Shown here in pieces: positions 10,811 to 22,300 of a DNA stretch of 64,000 nt; within the stretch, counting starts at the first letter, position 1, and every line of letters starts with the position of its first letter. The stretch is from Dendrolimus kikuchii (Eukaryota > Arthropoda > Insecta > Lepidoptera > Lasiocampidae). The notes under the pieces were generated by a model, which worked only from the letters and a program-made list of their open reading frames with translations, was not told where the DNA came from and ran no database searches. Where the stretch lies: contig CM034397.1 in the NCBI GenBank assembly GCA_019925095.2, positions 7,211,763 to 7,275,762 on the forward strand, read 5' to 3'. The position numbers and the translations under genes are program-made.

Positions 10811-12224
10811 ATAATGCATATTGCTAAAAATTGTTACGCGGTGAGAGAAAAAAACATCGTGAGAAATCCTGCATGTCGTTTATTATTACAAATTTTAATA
10901 ATTAAGACTTTTTGAATTAAACTCATTCAGATATAGCATGCCGAAAACTGCGAAATAAGGAAGAAAAAGTAGTAAATGAACGACAGAATCCGAACCAGAC
11001 GCTTTGAATACTACGTACATTAATGCTAGGATACCTGTGATGACGAATCCCATAGTTTTTATAAAATTAAATAATCAACCAATTAACTAAGGTTTATCTC
11101 TAAGTTCTTGAATAGGCGTTTCATCATTCAAATGCACAGAACACCCTATTTAAAAAAATAAATAGAACCTTGCTTCTTGGAAACAAGGTTAAAATAATTA
11201 TGTTTAATTCAATTTTCTTAGCAAACTACTGCTACGTAAAGCAGCATTATCCAGCGTTTTCATTCTGTAGAAATTCACTGAGCAGAGATTGCGGGGCTTA
11301 CTTACGCGATAATACTTAAAATGATTTGAAAGAAGCAAAGCATCTTTTTATTTTTGTTGGAAGGATTTTTTATCATTATACGGCTTTATAGCTGCAGATA
11401 AGTGTGATACCTTTTTGGGCGCCGTAATTATGTAAAAATGGAACCATTAAGATATTTTCATGTCCATCCGTTTATCGGTTTGCTCGACTGATTTTGTATG
11501 TCAGTCTTTTTTGTCGGAATCTAATAGGTTTACAATGTCAAATTTAACTATTCCTCACCGGTGACTTTAGGTGCAGTTCCAGTTTTCCTAGAGGCAGTTA
11601 GCACTCCAGCACTCCTTTGCTCCATCATGCTCTCCATTGATCCTACGACAGAAGTAACCGGCTATTTCCCACTTCGGTTTGCAAATTTGCGAGCTATGTT
11701 GGTGTTGGTAATCTATCATTTCTTACGGATATTTTCGTATTGGATTTCGTTCATGAGATGAACACCCAATACAGCATAATTTTAAGCCAGAACTTTAAGT
11801 TTGTGGTCCAACGCCACTGTCAGGGCTCAATACGTTTGTCAACATTACATAAACATTAGTCTTTACTCGTAAATTTTGTCAGCTATAACACGTACTAGTT
11901 TTACATAACAAAATTACCTCCAGGCAAACATTTATTATATGAATTAAATATTCTTGCCTATATTTAGTAGGTACAATTTTTCATTGAAGTTGATCAAACT
12001 TTGTACAATATACGTTTCTCTACACATGTATATCTGGACATTTCCGTCTGCCTATGTTCTTCTGAACAGCATACTCGTATAATTCCTTTCAAAGGTTTGT
12101 TTTTTTTTCAATTATAAGAACCCCTCCGCCAGACGAATAAGATCTGTCCGGCCATTTTAATTTTTTAATCTTTATTACTCACTTTTTGTATATATATATA
12201 TATATATATTATTTTTGTATGTCT
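10811..12224. other. No recognised content
   Basis: AT-rich DNA. The small frame at 11561-11761 has no family resemblance. A short (TA)n run lies near 12187-12210. Confidence 0.5.
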
Positions 12225-12848
12225 TTCAAGACCACGGGCCATAAAAATGGCCCGGACTTTTGGAGGGCTTGCGTGGGGCCATGAGAAGGCCAACACGTAG
12301 AGGCCCCTTGACAAATTTAATGTAAATGTGGCGTGACACTGTTCGGCGATTATCCCTGTCTACACTATATAGTAATGTACCCAAGGACAAGCCCCGGCCA
12401 GTGTAGGACTATTGTGAGAAATGAGGACAAAAAGTACCGGGCTATTGTGGTGAACTGCTAATGGTACTAGGGGTCTGGGAACATGGGGACTATGGCGTCT
12501 GCCCGTCGCAATGTTCAGGGAACATGGAAAAATGGGCAGGCGGTGACTCGCCACTCCCTGCATGGGCCCCAAAAAATGCCATAGAAAACAGGGCCAACAT
12601 GGGTGTGAGTGGCTAAGGGGTGTAGAGAGGTGGGCTGCAGGTTCACCGAAGCTACTTCTGACGTGATTCCATTTATCACTTCCACCCCTGGAGCTTGAGT
12701 CTTAGCTATAGCAATCTCCACTCCGTGCCGGCCAGCTAAGACAAGCATGGAGACGGGGGCCTTGCCTTGGCCCCCGGAGTCAGGTACGAGGTGCCGCTAC
12801 TCACCTAAGACTTCGCCACAAAGCCCCCCTGCGGGTTATTATTATTAT
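12225..12848 (-). repeat. Family A interspersed repeat, longest uninterrupted copy
   Basis: Reads on the minus strand from taacccgcaggggggctttg to ggtcttgaaagacatac, about 620 bp, GC-richer than its surroundings. It abuts (ATT)n at 12838-12860 and (TA)n at 12187-12210. Its first 200 bases can be read in a frame also present in the 28.9-kb copy (GVEV/INGITS), hinting at a coding origin, but stops follow. Confidence 0.8.
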
Positions 12849-12859
12849 TATTATTATGG

Positions 12860-13500
12860 TTTTTTCCTCCTTTTTCGTTAAAAAAGGGTAAGTTATTACT
12901 ATTATTATCATTATTTTACTTTTTTCAAAAAAACTTTACATAGATGTTCTTAATACTATTAATTTTTTTTCTTGTTTATGTATTACATTTTTGCCTTACC
13001 TATTTTACTTACTATAAATTTATTTTTATTGTCTTTTTACTTTTTTTCCACTTATATGTTTGTAAATTATTCTATATATACTTATCTATATATTTTATAA
13101 TGTAATCTTATTTGTCTAGTCTTATTCCTACGTATTTTAAAGGTATGTTAAAGTATACTCGACTGGGTTAATACTACGTCATCTGTAATTAAAACGTATT
13201 TTAATAGTCGTTATATATCTTCAGGGAAGAGGTTTTCCGTGTTCCATAACCGCGACGATAAAATGTATGCTCATTAAAATGCATTTATATAATATATTTT
13301 TATGAAGATAAAAGCATCATAGATTAATGTACTAAATAACTGACCTTATAAAATGGTAGTCATGTACATTGCTCGCCTTACCTACTTAAAAAATTATCTT
13401 AAAACTACATATTAATTACAAGGGTTTACCCTAGTTTCAATCCTAGTTTATTTTCATAGCAAGCATTTACACATGTAACACTGCATTAAAATTCATACTT
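12860..13500. other. No recognised content
   Basis: Very AT-rich with homopolymer runs. No gene or repeat family recognised. Confidence 0.5.
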
Positions 13501-13504
13501 GTTA

Positions 13505-13740
13505 TAATATTTGATATTTTTGTATAGCCTGTTCGCCCCCGGATAATATATTTAATTTTATTCTGGAGAAATTTCCATTTTCTAGGATAAACAATATCCT
13601 ATATCCATCCTCACTATTCAGAATACATATGTATATACCAAAATTCAGCAAAATCAATACCACGATTTTGCCGTGAAAGAGTCGTATACACATAGATACT
13701 TTCGCGTTTACAATATTAGTACCGATCAGTTTCACTTTCG
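13505..13740 (-). repeat. Decayed RTE-like repeat fragment
   Basis: The minus strand reads gtactaatattgtaaacgcg and later ctctttcacggcaaaatc, phrases typical of lepidopteran RTE-type repeats (family knowledge). The open frame over it is regarded as incidental. Confidence 0.4.
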
Positions 13741-14053
13741 TAAAGTTCAGATTCGTGTTCTACGTAATGTATTCCGTTTTCGTAAAACCAAATTATCCTA
13801 TGTACCTTCATCGAAAGTAAATATTTATAAAGGTAGAAGATAAATACGCGGTTTCCTCTCAAGGCTATCGAAAAGAAAACTATCTATAAACATCAAAATA
13901 ATGATCCTTTCACATTAAATAGTAGATAATTATTAGGAAGTATCTGTAATTATATAATATAATCGGCAGACAAACACACTAATCTGTAACTGTAATTTAT
14001 ATAAGTAGAAATAAAAATAAGTTAAAAAAACAATCGATTTAAATAACCATTCT

Positions 14054-14364
14054 ATCCGTGCAGGAACGGAGAAAGAATACAATTTCCTGCGGCCGGGCGG
14101 CCTGTCGTAAGAGGCGACTAAACAACCCACAGCCAGGTGGTAGGGAATTTGCCCGACTGGATGGCTACCACCCCTGGTCCAGAGCATGCCGCCATAATAA
14201 CTTTGAGTTGTGTTCCGGCATTAGTGACTAGGTTCCAGACTCCCTTAAGAGAGCAGCAGCGCATTTGTAGCACCTTTGGTGTTGCAAATGTCCATAGGCG
14301 ATGGTAACCGCTTTTCATTCAGTGGGCCGTCTGCCTGTCTGCTGAACTCCTGCAAGAAAAAAAA
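14054..14364 (-). repeat. Family B SINE-like repeat
   Basis: Shares atccgtgcagg, cctgcggccgggcggcctgtcg, aagaggcgact and cagacaggcag with 14614-14926, 47290-47575, 49570-49808, 51336-51652 and 61690-61975. Written by genome strand, this copy ends in ctgcaagaaaaaaaa, an A-rich tail. Confidence 0.85.
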
Positions 14365-14613
14365 TAACAATCAACTATCGAAAAAGATGACGCTGCGATA
14401 GATTTTTTTTTTTTGAAAATTTCAGAACGTACGTGAACGATACTCGGCAGAGAGATGGCTTATATTTATTTTTTGTAATTAACTATTTGAGCCAATTCTT
14501 TATGTTTATTATATAAATTATTTTTTAGTGGAAACTTGATCGATATATGTATTAATTTTGTGTTTTATATTTAATAATATTAATTTATGTATGTTTCCCA
14601 AACAAATTAAATA

Positions 14614-14926
14614 TTTTTTTTTATTGCAGCATTTCAGCAGACAGGCAAACGGCCCACTTGATGGAAAGCGGTTACCATCACCTATGGACATTTGTAACAC
14701 CAAAGGTGCTACAAATGCGCTGCTGCTCTCTTAAAGGAGACTGGAACCTGGTCACTAATGCCGGAACACAACACAAGGTTGTTATGGCGGCATACTCTAG
14801 ACCAGGGGCGGTCGCCATCCAGTCGAGCAAGTACTCTACCACCTGGCTGTGGGTTGTTTTGTCGCCTCTTACGACAGGCCTCCTGGCCGCAGGAAATTGT
14901 ATTCTTTCTCCGTTCCTGCACGGATG
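14614..14926 (+). repeat. Family B SINE-like repeat, inverted to the previous copy
   Basis: Starts with a T run (the complement of the A tail) and ends ctgcacggat. Same family as 14054-14364 in the opposite orientation, so the two form roughly 300-bp inverted arms with about 250 bp between. Several open frames over it on both strands are chance. Confidence 0.88.
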
Positions 14927-14936
14927 AAATATATAT

Positions 14937-15192
14937 ATTATATCCCGAATTAACACTTAGGATACTTTTTATTCTCATAAATGATGTTGTTTCCATGGAA
15001 TATACGGATTGGATAAAAAGATGGCGCTGCAATTGCGATGTGCACATCCATCGCAGTAATTCAATAACGAATACTTTCTCAGGTTGCCCACATTATATAT
15101 TATTTCATTATATATTAGATACTTCAAATCAGGTTGGCTGCGACTTTTCTTTATGTTTTGCTGTGCAGTTGTGTACGGAACCACGTACATAA
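14937..15192 (-). repeat. Family C fragment
   Basis: On the minus strand it shows agcaaaacataaag, tcgcagccaacctgatttg and aattgcagcgccatcttttt, matching the copy at 18687-19230. Confidence 0.75.
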
Positions 15193-15243
15193 AAATCTAA
15201 TTAACTGTTTTATATATATAAACCTTCAATACTTAAGTTCTTG

Positions 15244-15365
15244 TTGAATTAATTACAGTTATAAAGAAACTAAGTCAATATAATGTAGACATCTACACAG
15301 CAAAACATAAAGAAAACTCGCAGCCAACCTAATTTGAGGTACCTAATATGTAATGAATGACATGA
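15244..15365 (+). repeat. Family C head fragment
   Basis: Shares aactaagtcaatataatg, agcaaaacataaagaaaact and cgcagccaacctaatttgag with the other family C copies; stops after about 120 bp. Confidence 0.7.
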
Positions 15366-16299
15366 AAACTCTAGTATATAAAACATATATAAAGTATTAT
15401 AAAGTAAAACATCATTTCAAGCCTTACTATTTAAACGTAGATAGATATTCTTAATATTTTTTCAGAAAATATTCTATGCAACATATACATTTTATCCCTA
15501 CGATCGTTTGGCTATGAATCGGAACAGGTCCAGCGGGAGTATACATACATAATACAACGTAGATAACCTTTGTATACCTAGTTCATTTTTTACAGTACAC
15601 GCTATAAATCAAATGGATCGGCTTTTATCTTCAAAATATATTTCACTATAAGAGAATGGAGGGAATTTTCTTACGAAATTTAGTTTTTGAGATAAACTTT
15701 GCCGATTTTATGGACAGCGTTTCACCATTATCAAGTATTTATTAGGCGGTGATCGTAAAACACGAACGTTGGTTAGCGAGGTTCGCTTAGATTTTTAATA
15801 AGTCTGCTCTAATTTGTTGATTTTGTAAGAACTAACTCTATTTCGGCAATTGCTTGAGGGTAAATGTGTGTCAGTGCGTCCTACCATCACAACCAAGGCT
15901 TGGAACCGGTTTAAAATTAACCAGTTTTAATTGTTTATAACCAATTTTAGTTAACTATTTCACTCATATTTCGTAAACCTGAATTGACAGGTTTATTCCG
16001 TGAGAAGTAAATCATATTTCTATCTCTCTCAACATATGTTTGTGTTTGATTAAAAACTTGATGTAGCATATAGCACAGTGCTTTGGCGGTGTGATACAAG
16101 AACCGTTCAAAATAGTTCCTAACTTATTTAAAGAAATTTTGTTCCTAAAAACAGTTTTATTGAGCTTAAGGTAAATTGGATTGGATTATAGGTAAATTGG
16201 AAAACAGGCTTCCCACTATTTCTTAAAAAAGGTCCCATTGAGGTTCAGAATGCGGCTGCGCGGTTGCTTGAACAGTTTGAATATTTAAGCCTTACTCAA
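15366..16299. other. No recognised content
   Basis: AT-rich spacer left of the jockey-like LINE. No gene seen. The LINE's missing 5' half is not present here. Confidence 0.5.
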
Positions 16300-18687
16300 T
16301 ATAATTTTCTTTAGTCTCTAGTTCTGCACCACTTCTGAAAGAGGATGCCGCTCATCCGTCGTTTTGTATGGAAATCCATGATTTACAGTCGAAGCCATTA
16401 CAAGAGTCTTTGGTACCAAAACATAACTTTAATAAGGCTGATTATGAACAAATCAATAAATATATTTATTCTTTGAATTGGCAGGCTATGTTCAGTACAG
16501 ATAATATTGATCAGGCTCTCGATAATTTTTACGATATCATAGAACTTTGTGTAGATAAATATGTCCCTCTATCTCGAAAAGGCTTTAAACGCTCTTATCC
16601 ACCATGGTACTCTGTTGCACTAATTAAAATTATTAAAGAAAAAACTAAAGCCCATTCAAGATGGAAAAAGTTCGGTAATCGCCTAGACTATGATGAATTC
16701 TCTCTATTGCGGGCAAGAGAACGCCGAATACAAAAAAAATGTTTTAACGACTTTACTGCTAATTGTGAGAAAAATATAAAATCACACCCAAAAGTTTTTT
16801 GGACTTATGTCAAAGCTCTTCGTGGGGGATCTAGTTATCCTAAGATTATGAGCTTGGGTACGAAAAAAATTTCAGAAGGAAAGGATACATGTGATGGGTT
16901 TAATTCATTTTTCAAAAGTGTATTTGGCCAGCCTAGTAATTATCAACATCGTAATCAGTCTGAACAAGTCTCTGTAAACATTAGCACATTGTCTAGGATT
17001 CAAACTAATATCTCCACTGTAGAAGTATTCCTAAAGCAACTTGACAAAGACAAAGGGGCTGGCAGTGACGGCATTCCTCCGGTATTTTGGAATTCTTGTT
17101 ATAAATCTCTAGCACCACCTTTATGTGCCATCTTTAATCGCTCTTTACGTGAAGGTGTATTTCCTAGTAAATGGAAATCTGCACATATCATACCTATTCA
17201 TAAAAAGGGGTCTAAAGCTCACATTGAAAATTATAGAGGTATTTCAATTCTCAACACAGTTGCAAAAGTGTTTGAACGCATAGTTTATAAAGATTTATAT
17301 CCCATCATCTCTTTTTCTTTGCCCGATCGACAACATGGTTTTCTAAAGAAACGTTCAACAATCACTAATTTGGCATGTTTCACTGACTATGTATTAAAGA
17401 ATATGGAGGGGGGAGGACAAGTGGACGTAATATACACTGACTTTGAGAAGGCGTTTGACCGTGTGGACCATAATATTTTAATAGATAAACTTAATAAACT
17501 GGGAGTTCACGGTGATCTGTTGCGATGGCTGAAATCATATCTTTCCTGCCGATCTCAAGCAGTCGTACTTGGTGGTTACAGATCAGACTTCATTAAAATT
17601 CCAACTGGAGTACCACAGGGCTCCCATTTAGGCCCCCTGTTGTATAATGCATACATATACGACATTAATGATTGCTTGAAAAATTCAGAATACCTTATGT
17701 ACGCTGACGACAAAAAAATATTTTTCAGAATTAAATCTGAAATTGACTGTTTAAGGATACAGTCTGATCTCGACTGCTTGAGTGCCTATTACACAAAAAA
17801 TAATATTAATCTTAATATACAAAAGTGTGAATGTATATCTTTTACTAGAAAAATTAAACCAATTTTTTATAATTATAATTTTAGTGGAACGCCTATAAAA
17901 AGAGTGAGGTACGTACGCGATTTAGGCGTTTATTTTGATGACAAAATGACTATGTCCAATCATATAGATATCATTGTAAATAAAGCTTTCAAAAATTTAG
18001 GCTTCGTATTACGCATTTGTAAGTGCTTTTCAGATATCTCAGTTATTAAATCTGTTTATTATTCTTTTGTTAGGAGTATTTTGGAATACGCAAGTCCCAT
18101 ATGGTCTCCAAAATATGTCATTTACAAAGAACGCTTAGAGAGAATACAAAGAATTTTTTGCAATCATATAAACTATCTTAGTCGTATAAGTCCCAATTCC
18201 TATAAAGACAGCTGTAGTTCACATAGGCTTCTATCCTTGGATGAAAGACGTACAGTTTTAGATATGTCATTGCTGTATGAAATAGTTCATAGCCGTGTTG
18301 ACTGTCCTGAGCTCGTCTCGAAATTGGCATATAATGTACCTAGATACCGTACCCGTCATACATCTTTGTTGAATGTTCCTTGTAATTCTACCAACTACAC
18401 ACAAAATTCTTTGTTTTCTCGTATGGCTCGTACTTATAATACTAAATTTTGTAAAATTGATCTTTTTGCGTCCTCCAAATACAAATTTAAAAGTAACATA
18501 ATTAATGACTTGCTGAATTTTACATAACACAACCCGACTTTACTTTACTTTATTTGTTTAAATTCAATATTTGATTTGTAAAATTGTTACTAAAGTGGCA
18601 GTTAATAAGGAAGACCTGTTATTGGCCTTACTTTTTATTGTAAACTATTTTATATTATATTTGTGTATTCGCTGTTGGTTTTCTCAC
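16300..18687 (+). mobile_element. Jockey-like LINE, 5'-truncated
   Basis: Non-LTR retrotransposon lacking ORF1 and nearly all of the endonuclease. An in-frame tail reading LLKEDAAHPSFCMEI just before the first Met is the end of the endonuclease domain. The exact left breakpoint is unclear. The 3' UTR ends near gctgttggttttctc, and the same end occurs at 60778-60825 on the minus strand followed by an aataaataaat tail, which fixes the 3' boundary at about 18685. Confidence 0.85.
16368..18527 (+). CDS. LINE reverse transcriptase (jockey-like), N-terminally truncated
   Basis: 719-aa open frame for an RNA-directed DNA polymerase that would copy LINE RNA at nicked target DNA. Recognised blocks in order: linker region 1-200; GAGSDGIPPVFW; WKSAHIIPIHKKGS then NYRGISILN; DRQHGFLKKRST; VIYTDFEKAFDRVDH; GVPQGSHLGPLLY; YADD at 445-448 (catalytic); RVRYVRDLGVYFD; and the C-terminal RSILEYASPIW and RLERIQRIFC blocks. 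No internal stop. The codon for Met-1 is not the natural start: the frame extends left through the last residues of the endonuclease to a stop. Without endonuclease and ORF1 the copy is presumably dead. Clade by motif resemblance only; the jockey superfamily is most likely. Confidence 0.88.
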   Translation: MEIHDLQSKPLQESLVPKHNFNKADYEQINKYIYSLNWQAMFSTDNIDQALDNFYDIIELCVDKYVPLSRKGFKRSYPPWYSVALIKIIKEKTKAHSRWKKFGNRLDYDEFSLLRARERRIQKKCFNDFTANCEKNIKSHPKVFWTYVKALRGGSSYPKIMSLGTKKISEGKDTCDGFNSFFKSVFGQPSNYQHRNQSEQVSVNISTLSRIQTNISTVEVFLKQLDKDKGAGSDGIPPVFWNSCYKSLAPPLCAIFNRSLREGVFPSKWKSAHIIPIHKKGSKAHIENYRGISILNTVAKVFERIVYKDLYPIISFSLPDRQHGFLKKRSTITNLACFTDYVLKNMEGGGQVDVIYTDFEKAFDRVDHNILIDKLNKLGVHGDLLRWLKSYLSCRSQAVVLGGYRSDFIKIPTGVPQGSHLGPLLYNAYIYDINDCLKNSEYLMYADDKKIFFRIKSEIDCLRIQSDLDCLSAYYTKNNINLNIQKCECISFTRKIKPIFYNYNFSGTPIKRVRYVRDLGVYFDDKMTMSNHIDIIVNKAFKNLGFVLRICKCFSDISVIKSVYYSFVRSILEYASPIWSPKYVIYKERLERIQRIFCNHINYLSRISPNSYKDSCSSHRLLSLDERRTVLDMSLLYEIVHSRVDCPELVSKLAYNVPRYRTRHTSLLNVPCNSTNYTQNSLFSRMARTYNTKFCKIDLFASSKYKFKSNIINDLLNFT

Positions 18688-19230
18688 TATAATTATAAAA
18701 ACACTAAGTCAATATAGTGTACACAACTCTACAGCAAAACAGATAGAAAAATCGCAGCCAACCTGATTTGAAGTACCTAATGCGTAATTAATGACATATA
18801 GGAAACCTGAGAACGTATTTGTTATTGAATTACAGCGATGATGGTCTACATCGCAATTGCAGCGCCATCTATTTTACTAATCCGTCTATTCCAAGTAAAC
18901 GACGTCTTTTATCGGGAAAAAAGGATGCGATCGAACGCCATCTTTTTCGCTATTTTGGTCTATCCCACGGAAATGACGTCTTTTATCTGGATAAAAAGTA
19001 TCCGAAGTTACGCCTCGTGATATAAGTTAGCTCCGTTTCAAACTTAATTTAAATCCGTTCAGGAGTTTTTATGTAATACTCTAGTAGACAGAAAGAAAGA
19101 AAGATAGCCATAAAATCTAAAAAAAATTGAAATGCCTGGTCTAAATTAGCCCCCGTGATTTTTTCAGATTTTTAAACCCAATGGACTAACTCGAACTATT
19201 TCCAGATTTATTATAGTATATATAGATATA
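18687..19230 (+). repeat. Family C repeat, long copy
   Basis: Begins right at the jockey-like LINE end and runs from aacactaagtcaatatagtg to attatagtatatatagata. It contains a degenerate internal duplication of gacgtcttttatc and ends with attagcccccgtgattttttc. Confidence 0.78.
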
Positions 19231-19304
19231 GAAAAACAAGATAGACAGATAGAAGAAGAAGATATCCAGACTTAGGCGGTTAAAGTTTACACACAGAACT
19301 TAAA

Positions 19305-19475
19305 AATGAGAAAAAGCAGGGGGCTAATTCCTATCGGCAGATTACGAAAAAGATTTTTTAGATTTTTTGTATGTCTGTCTATGTGTATTAGTTTCACGAG
19401 AAAATTACTGAACGGATTTAAATGAAAAGTTTGTAGTTTATGTTCCAATTTAACCAATCGAGATATACATAGACA
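19305..19475 (-). repeat. Family C tail, inverted
   Basis: The reverse complement gives aatccgttcagtaattttc, acagacatac and aattagccccctg, the tail of family C, facing the plus-strand copy just to the left. Confidence 0.7.
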
Positions 19476-19903
19476 CACCAAACTAGATTTGACCAATCCA
19501 CTTAGTAACATTTTCACCGATGGGTAAGGAATGTTTATTACAGTTGTTTCTTATTAACTTTAATTCTCAGAGGAGAAATCAGATGTGGTTTATTGCGTAC
19601 CTCTTTATTTGTTTAGGGTTTTTAAGTGGAGTTGTGGGGCTACTTATTTCTTAATAGGGTGTAGGTTACATAAAATATATTTATTATGCGATGCTATCAA
19701 AATGGTTGTTTAGGTTAAAAGCATATTAAAATAATTTCGTATATATTATGTAATTAATAATATTCCAGCTAATTTTAACAATTATAAATGTGCGCAGCTA
19801 TCGTAGTGTAAGGTCCATGAATATTAAAAAAAGTTATGTTTGTTTATATAGTTAATTTTAATTTGGATAGGGCTCACTATCAAAACATGACATAAAAGTA
19901 TAC
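19476..19903. other. No recognised content
   Basis: AT-rich spacer; nothing recognised. Confidence 0.5.
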
Positions 19904-19915
19904 ATAAAGTAAATT

Positions 19916-20052
19916 AACAGACGAGCGTGCATGACAAGAGTTATGAATGTCAAAGAAGCAAGTGAGGTGTGTAAGAATAAGCCTAAATGGCGCTCTGTTG
20001 TTCGTCCCTACCCCGCAAGGGAACTGGCGTGAAGTTATGTATGTATGTATGT
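19916..20052 (+). mobile_element. RTE-type LINE 3' stub with (ATGT)n tail
   Basis: 137-bp 5'-truncated insertion flanked by a perfect 12-bp duplication ataaagtaaatt (19904-19915 and 20053-20064). It encodes the last residues of the retrotransposon protein (MTRVMNVKEASEVC...) to a TGA, then a (ATGT)n tail. Near-identical stubs lie at 37087-37205 and 56504-56741. Confidence 0.9.
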
Positions 20053-20064
20053 ATAAAGTAAATT

Positions 20065-20559
20065 GTACCTTTTATAAAAGATATAGTATTTTATTCATAC
20101 ATTTCTGATTTTACTTTAATGTAAACATTGCTTGAGATTTCGACACGGAAAAAGAATAAAATTTCCAGGAAATTGTATCATACGGCCCATGAAATTAATC
20201 CTGAAACTCTGATGTCAACTGAAATGATTTTACAACGAAATAAAACAACTATAAACATTTATGGTCTGTTCAAAACAATTGAAGCACCTAGAAATACAAA
20301 AGAAGTATGGGCTCTCGCGACACCTGTGTCACGAAACTCATGAAGGCACATTTATCTGGGCGGTTAGCGAGTTGTTTGCTGCGAGTCGAAACGGGTGGCG
20401 GTAAATCAAAGAGCGGATGGAAAGTCGCGACTTATCGCGAACTTGGAAGGATTAGGCTTTTGTAATTGAGCGGAGCGGGATTTAATAGATTAGCTTTCTG
20501 TTATAAATTAATAATGTTTACGTTTTACACATAGCACGGAAAAGTTTCAAAACATTTTG
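20065..20559. other. No recognised content
   Basis: No gene or repeat recognised. A short frame from 20128 to 20343 lacks any family resemblance. Confidence 0.5.
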
Positions 20560-20700
20560 GGCCCAATTCTGCTGTTGCAATATCGTCAGAATAGTCGACT
20601 ACTGGCGTCATAATGACTGTTGTTACAAGATGTCTACCACAGTAGTCATGAGAACCATAGTGTATATTAATATCACATAGACAATCGTCATAGATAATAT
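20560..20700 (+). repeat. Possible family F-type terminus
   Basis: gggcccaattctgctgttgc resembles the family F terminal repeat at 34146 and 61122, but the downstream sequence differs and no partner terminus is seen nearby. Confidence 0.3.
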
Positions 20701-20913
20701 TTTTAGTCGATTTATAAGATGATTCGATTTATAATTAAATTACTATTTTCTACCGGTTAGTTAATTTTATAAGCCCACTAATTTATCATCTAGATAATTT
20801 TGCCCATCAGTAACTAATTACTAAAATTGTTTTTGTCATCCTGGCAACACTATGATGTAATTGCTACTTTTAGCTATGATGCATTGTTATTGTTTTGTAG
20901 GGTAGTACTTTCG

Positions 20914-20995
20914 TATAAAAGGCGTAGTGGCGTGTAGACGGTGTTCATTGCTTACTGTGCTGTGTGAATAGGCACATCAAAGGCTGAACAATAAA
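20914..20995 (+). promoter_or_regulatory. Candidate pol II promoter and polyA signal, possibly of a solo LTR
   Basis: TATAAAA at 20914-20920 is followed about 30 bases on by gtgttcattgc, a plausible initiator, and then by aataaa at about 20989. That spacing suits an LTR U3/R region. No gag or pol follows in this orientation and LTR ends were not delimited. Confidence 0.3.
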
Positions 20996-21800
20996 AAAGG
21001 GGAAACCCTGCCAAAATAGTTAATATTTGGTACTTTCTTACCCAAATCTCTGCAAGGCTGTTACACTGTCTTCCTTAAAAAAGAAAAGAACTATTATAAC
21101 CCCAGTGGTCGACCATGCTGAATTGGCGCTCAAAGCACCTAAAGAGGCTACCTTCGCAAATTCATGTTACGAACATAACAAGTATCTAAATAAAATGAAC
21201 TGTATGCTATCTCATACATCTACTAGTAAGTATATCTAGAAACGTGTCAATTTCACTAAGCAATACTACAAAAGCGGCCACTTTAGGTTGCCCCTGAGGG
21301 CGGCATACCTGAGTGTGCAATTTTAATTCTTAAATTTACAAGTGAGATTTTTTTTGTTTTATTTTGCCATTGGTTGTCTTGCTAGACTAGTATATTGTAC
21401 GATATGTTGTACTTGTCAACGAAAAAAATGTATGAAAACATTTTTCTTTTTCCATGGTTTTAACCATGGGAGAAAAGTATTTATTGAAAATAAAGCCTTT
21501 GAATAAAATGTCGTTCAAGTTCGTACCTATCTTTTAGTCTGCAATTAATTGGAATTTACTTCTTCACTTTTGGTTTTGACAGCCAAGGTGGAAGAATTAT
21601 CTATCTCTACTTACTCTTCAAGTTCAATAACGTTCAAATCTAAAAATGTAATAAATGACGGTCGAATTTTGACCACGGATCTGTCACTATCATGTATAAA
21701 CTCGGCAAACTATATGTTACTGATGTTGGCCTTGTAAGCATGTTCTTCTGTCTGTATAACGAGGAGCCTTCTGACGAGCTATATGATTTGGTGCCTATGT
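20996..21800. other. No recognised gene
   Basis: Contains another aataaa near 21489, after a small ccatggttttaaccatgg palindrome at about 21452-21469. Otherwise unrecognised. Confidence 0.45.
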
Positions 21801-21809
21801 TATAATTTC

Positions 21810-22300
21810 ACCATTGCACCACTCGCCGGCGATTGGGATTCATCCAGACTTCCTCGCAACTTGGAAGTTATTCACTGCACGTGGCGCACTTTTGTTCATG
21901 CCATATATGAGCATGCTGTGGCATGAACTGGCTCCCGCGGGTTTTCCAGAGCACTGCATGACACTAATAGTAGTGTTGCAGATTTCCTTGAGCGATGATA
22001 GACACTGGCTATCAAGTGGACCCGTTTGAACCGCAGGGGCGAATCCAACGTATTGCCAGCCCTTGGGATGAAATAGGAGAGGTTGGATAAAGAGATCAGA
22101 CAGAAGGAAAGGTATAGAAGGAGTCAAGACATGAAGAATTGCGTAGAGGGGATAGGATAGGAGAATAAAATAGGAGGAGGGGCAAATGGTCCATTGCAAT
22201 TTTCACTCATCGTACGAAACACGATTAGTGCAAGGCTAACCGTTTAACGTCGATATTCTATGAAAGCGTGGCACACCGGCCCTAAGAACTGTAATCACGT
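21810..22300 (+). repeat. Family J repeat with unclassified left part
   Basis: The right part (from about 22030) has gcgaatccaacgtattgccagcc, ggtccattgcaattttcactcatcgta and a gaaagcgtggcacacc end, matching 23020-23245, 57990-58155 and the reverse complement of 60865-61115. The left part carries no known family. Confidence 0.6.

Noticed and set aside
14658..15192. Cluster of overlapping frames on both strands
   Set aside because: All lie on family B and C repeats; they shift relative to other copies and show no protein family.
21840..22199. 119-codon minus-strand frame
   Set aside because: Coincides with the family J repeat; no domain and no matching frame in other copies.
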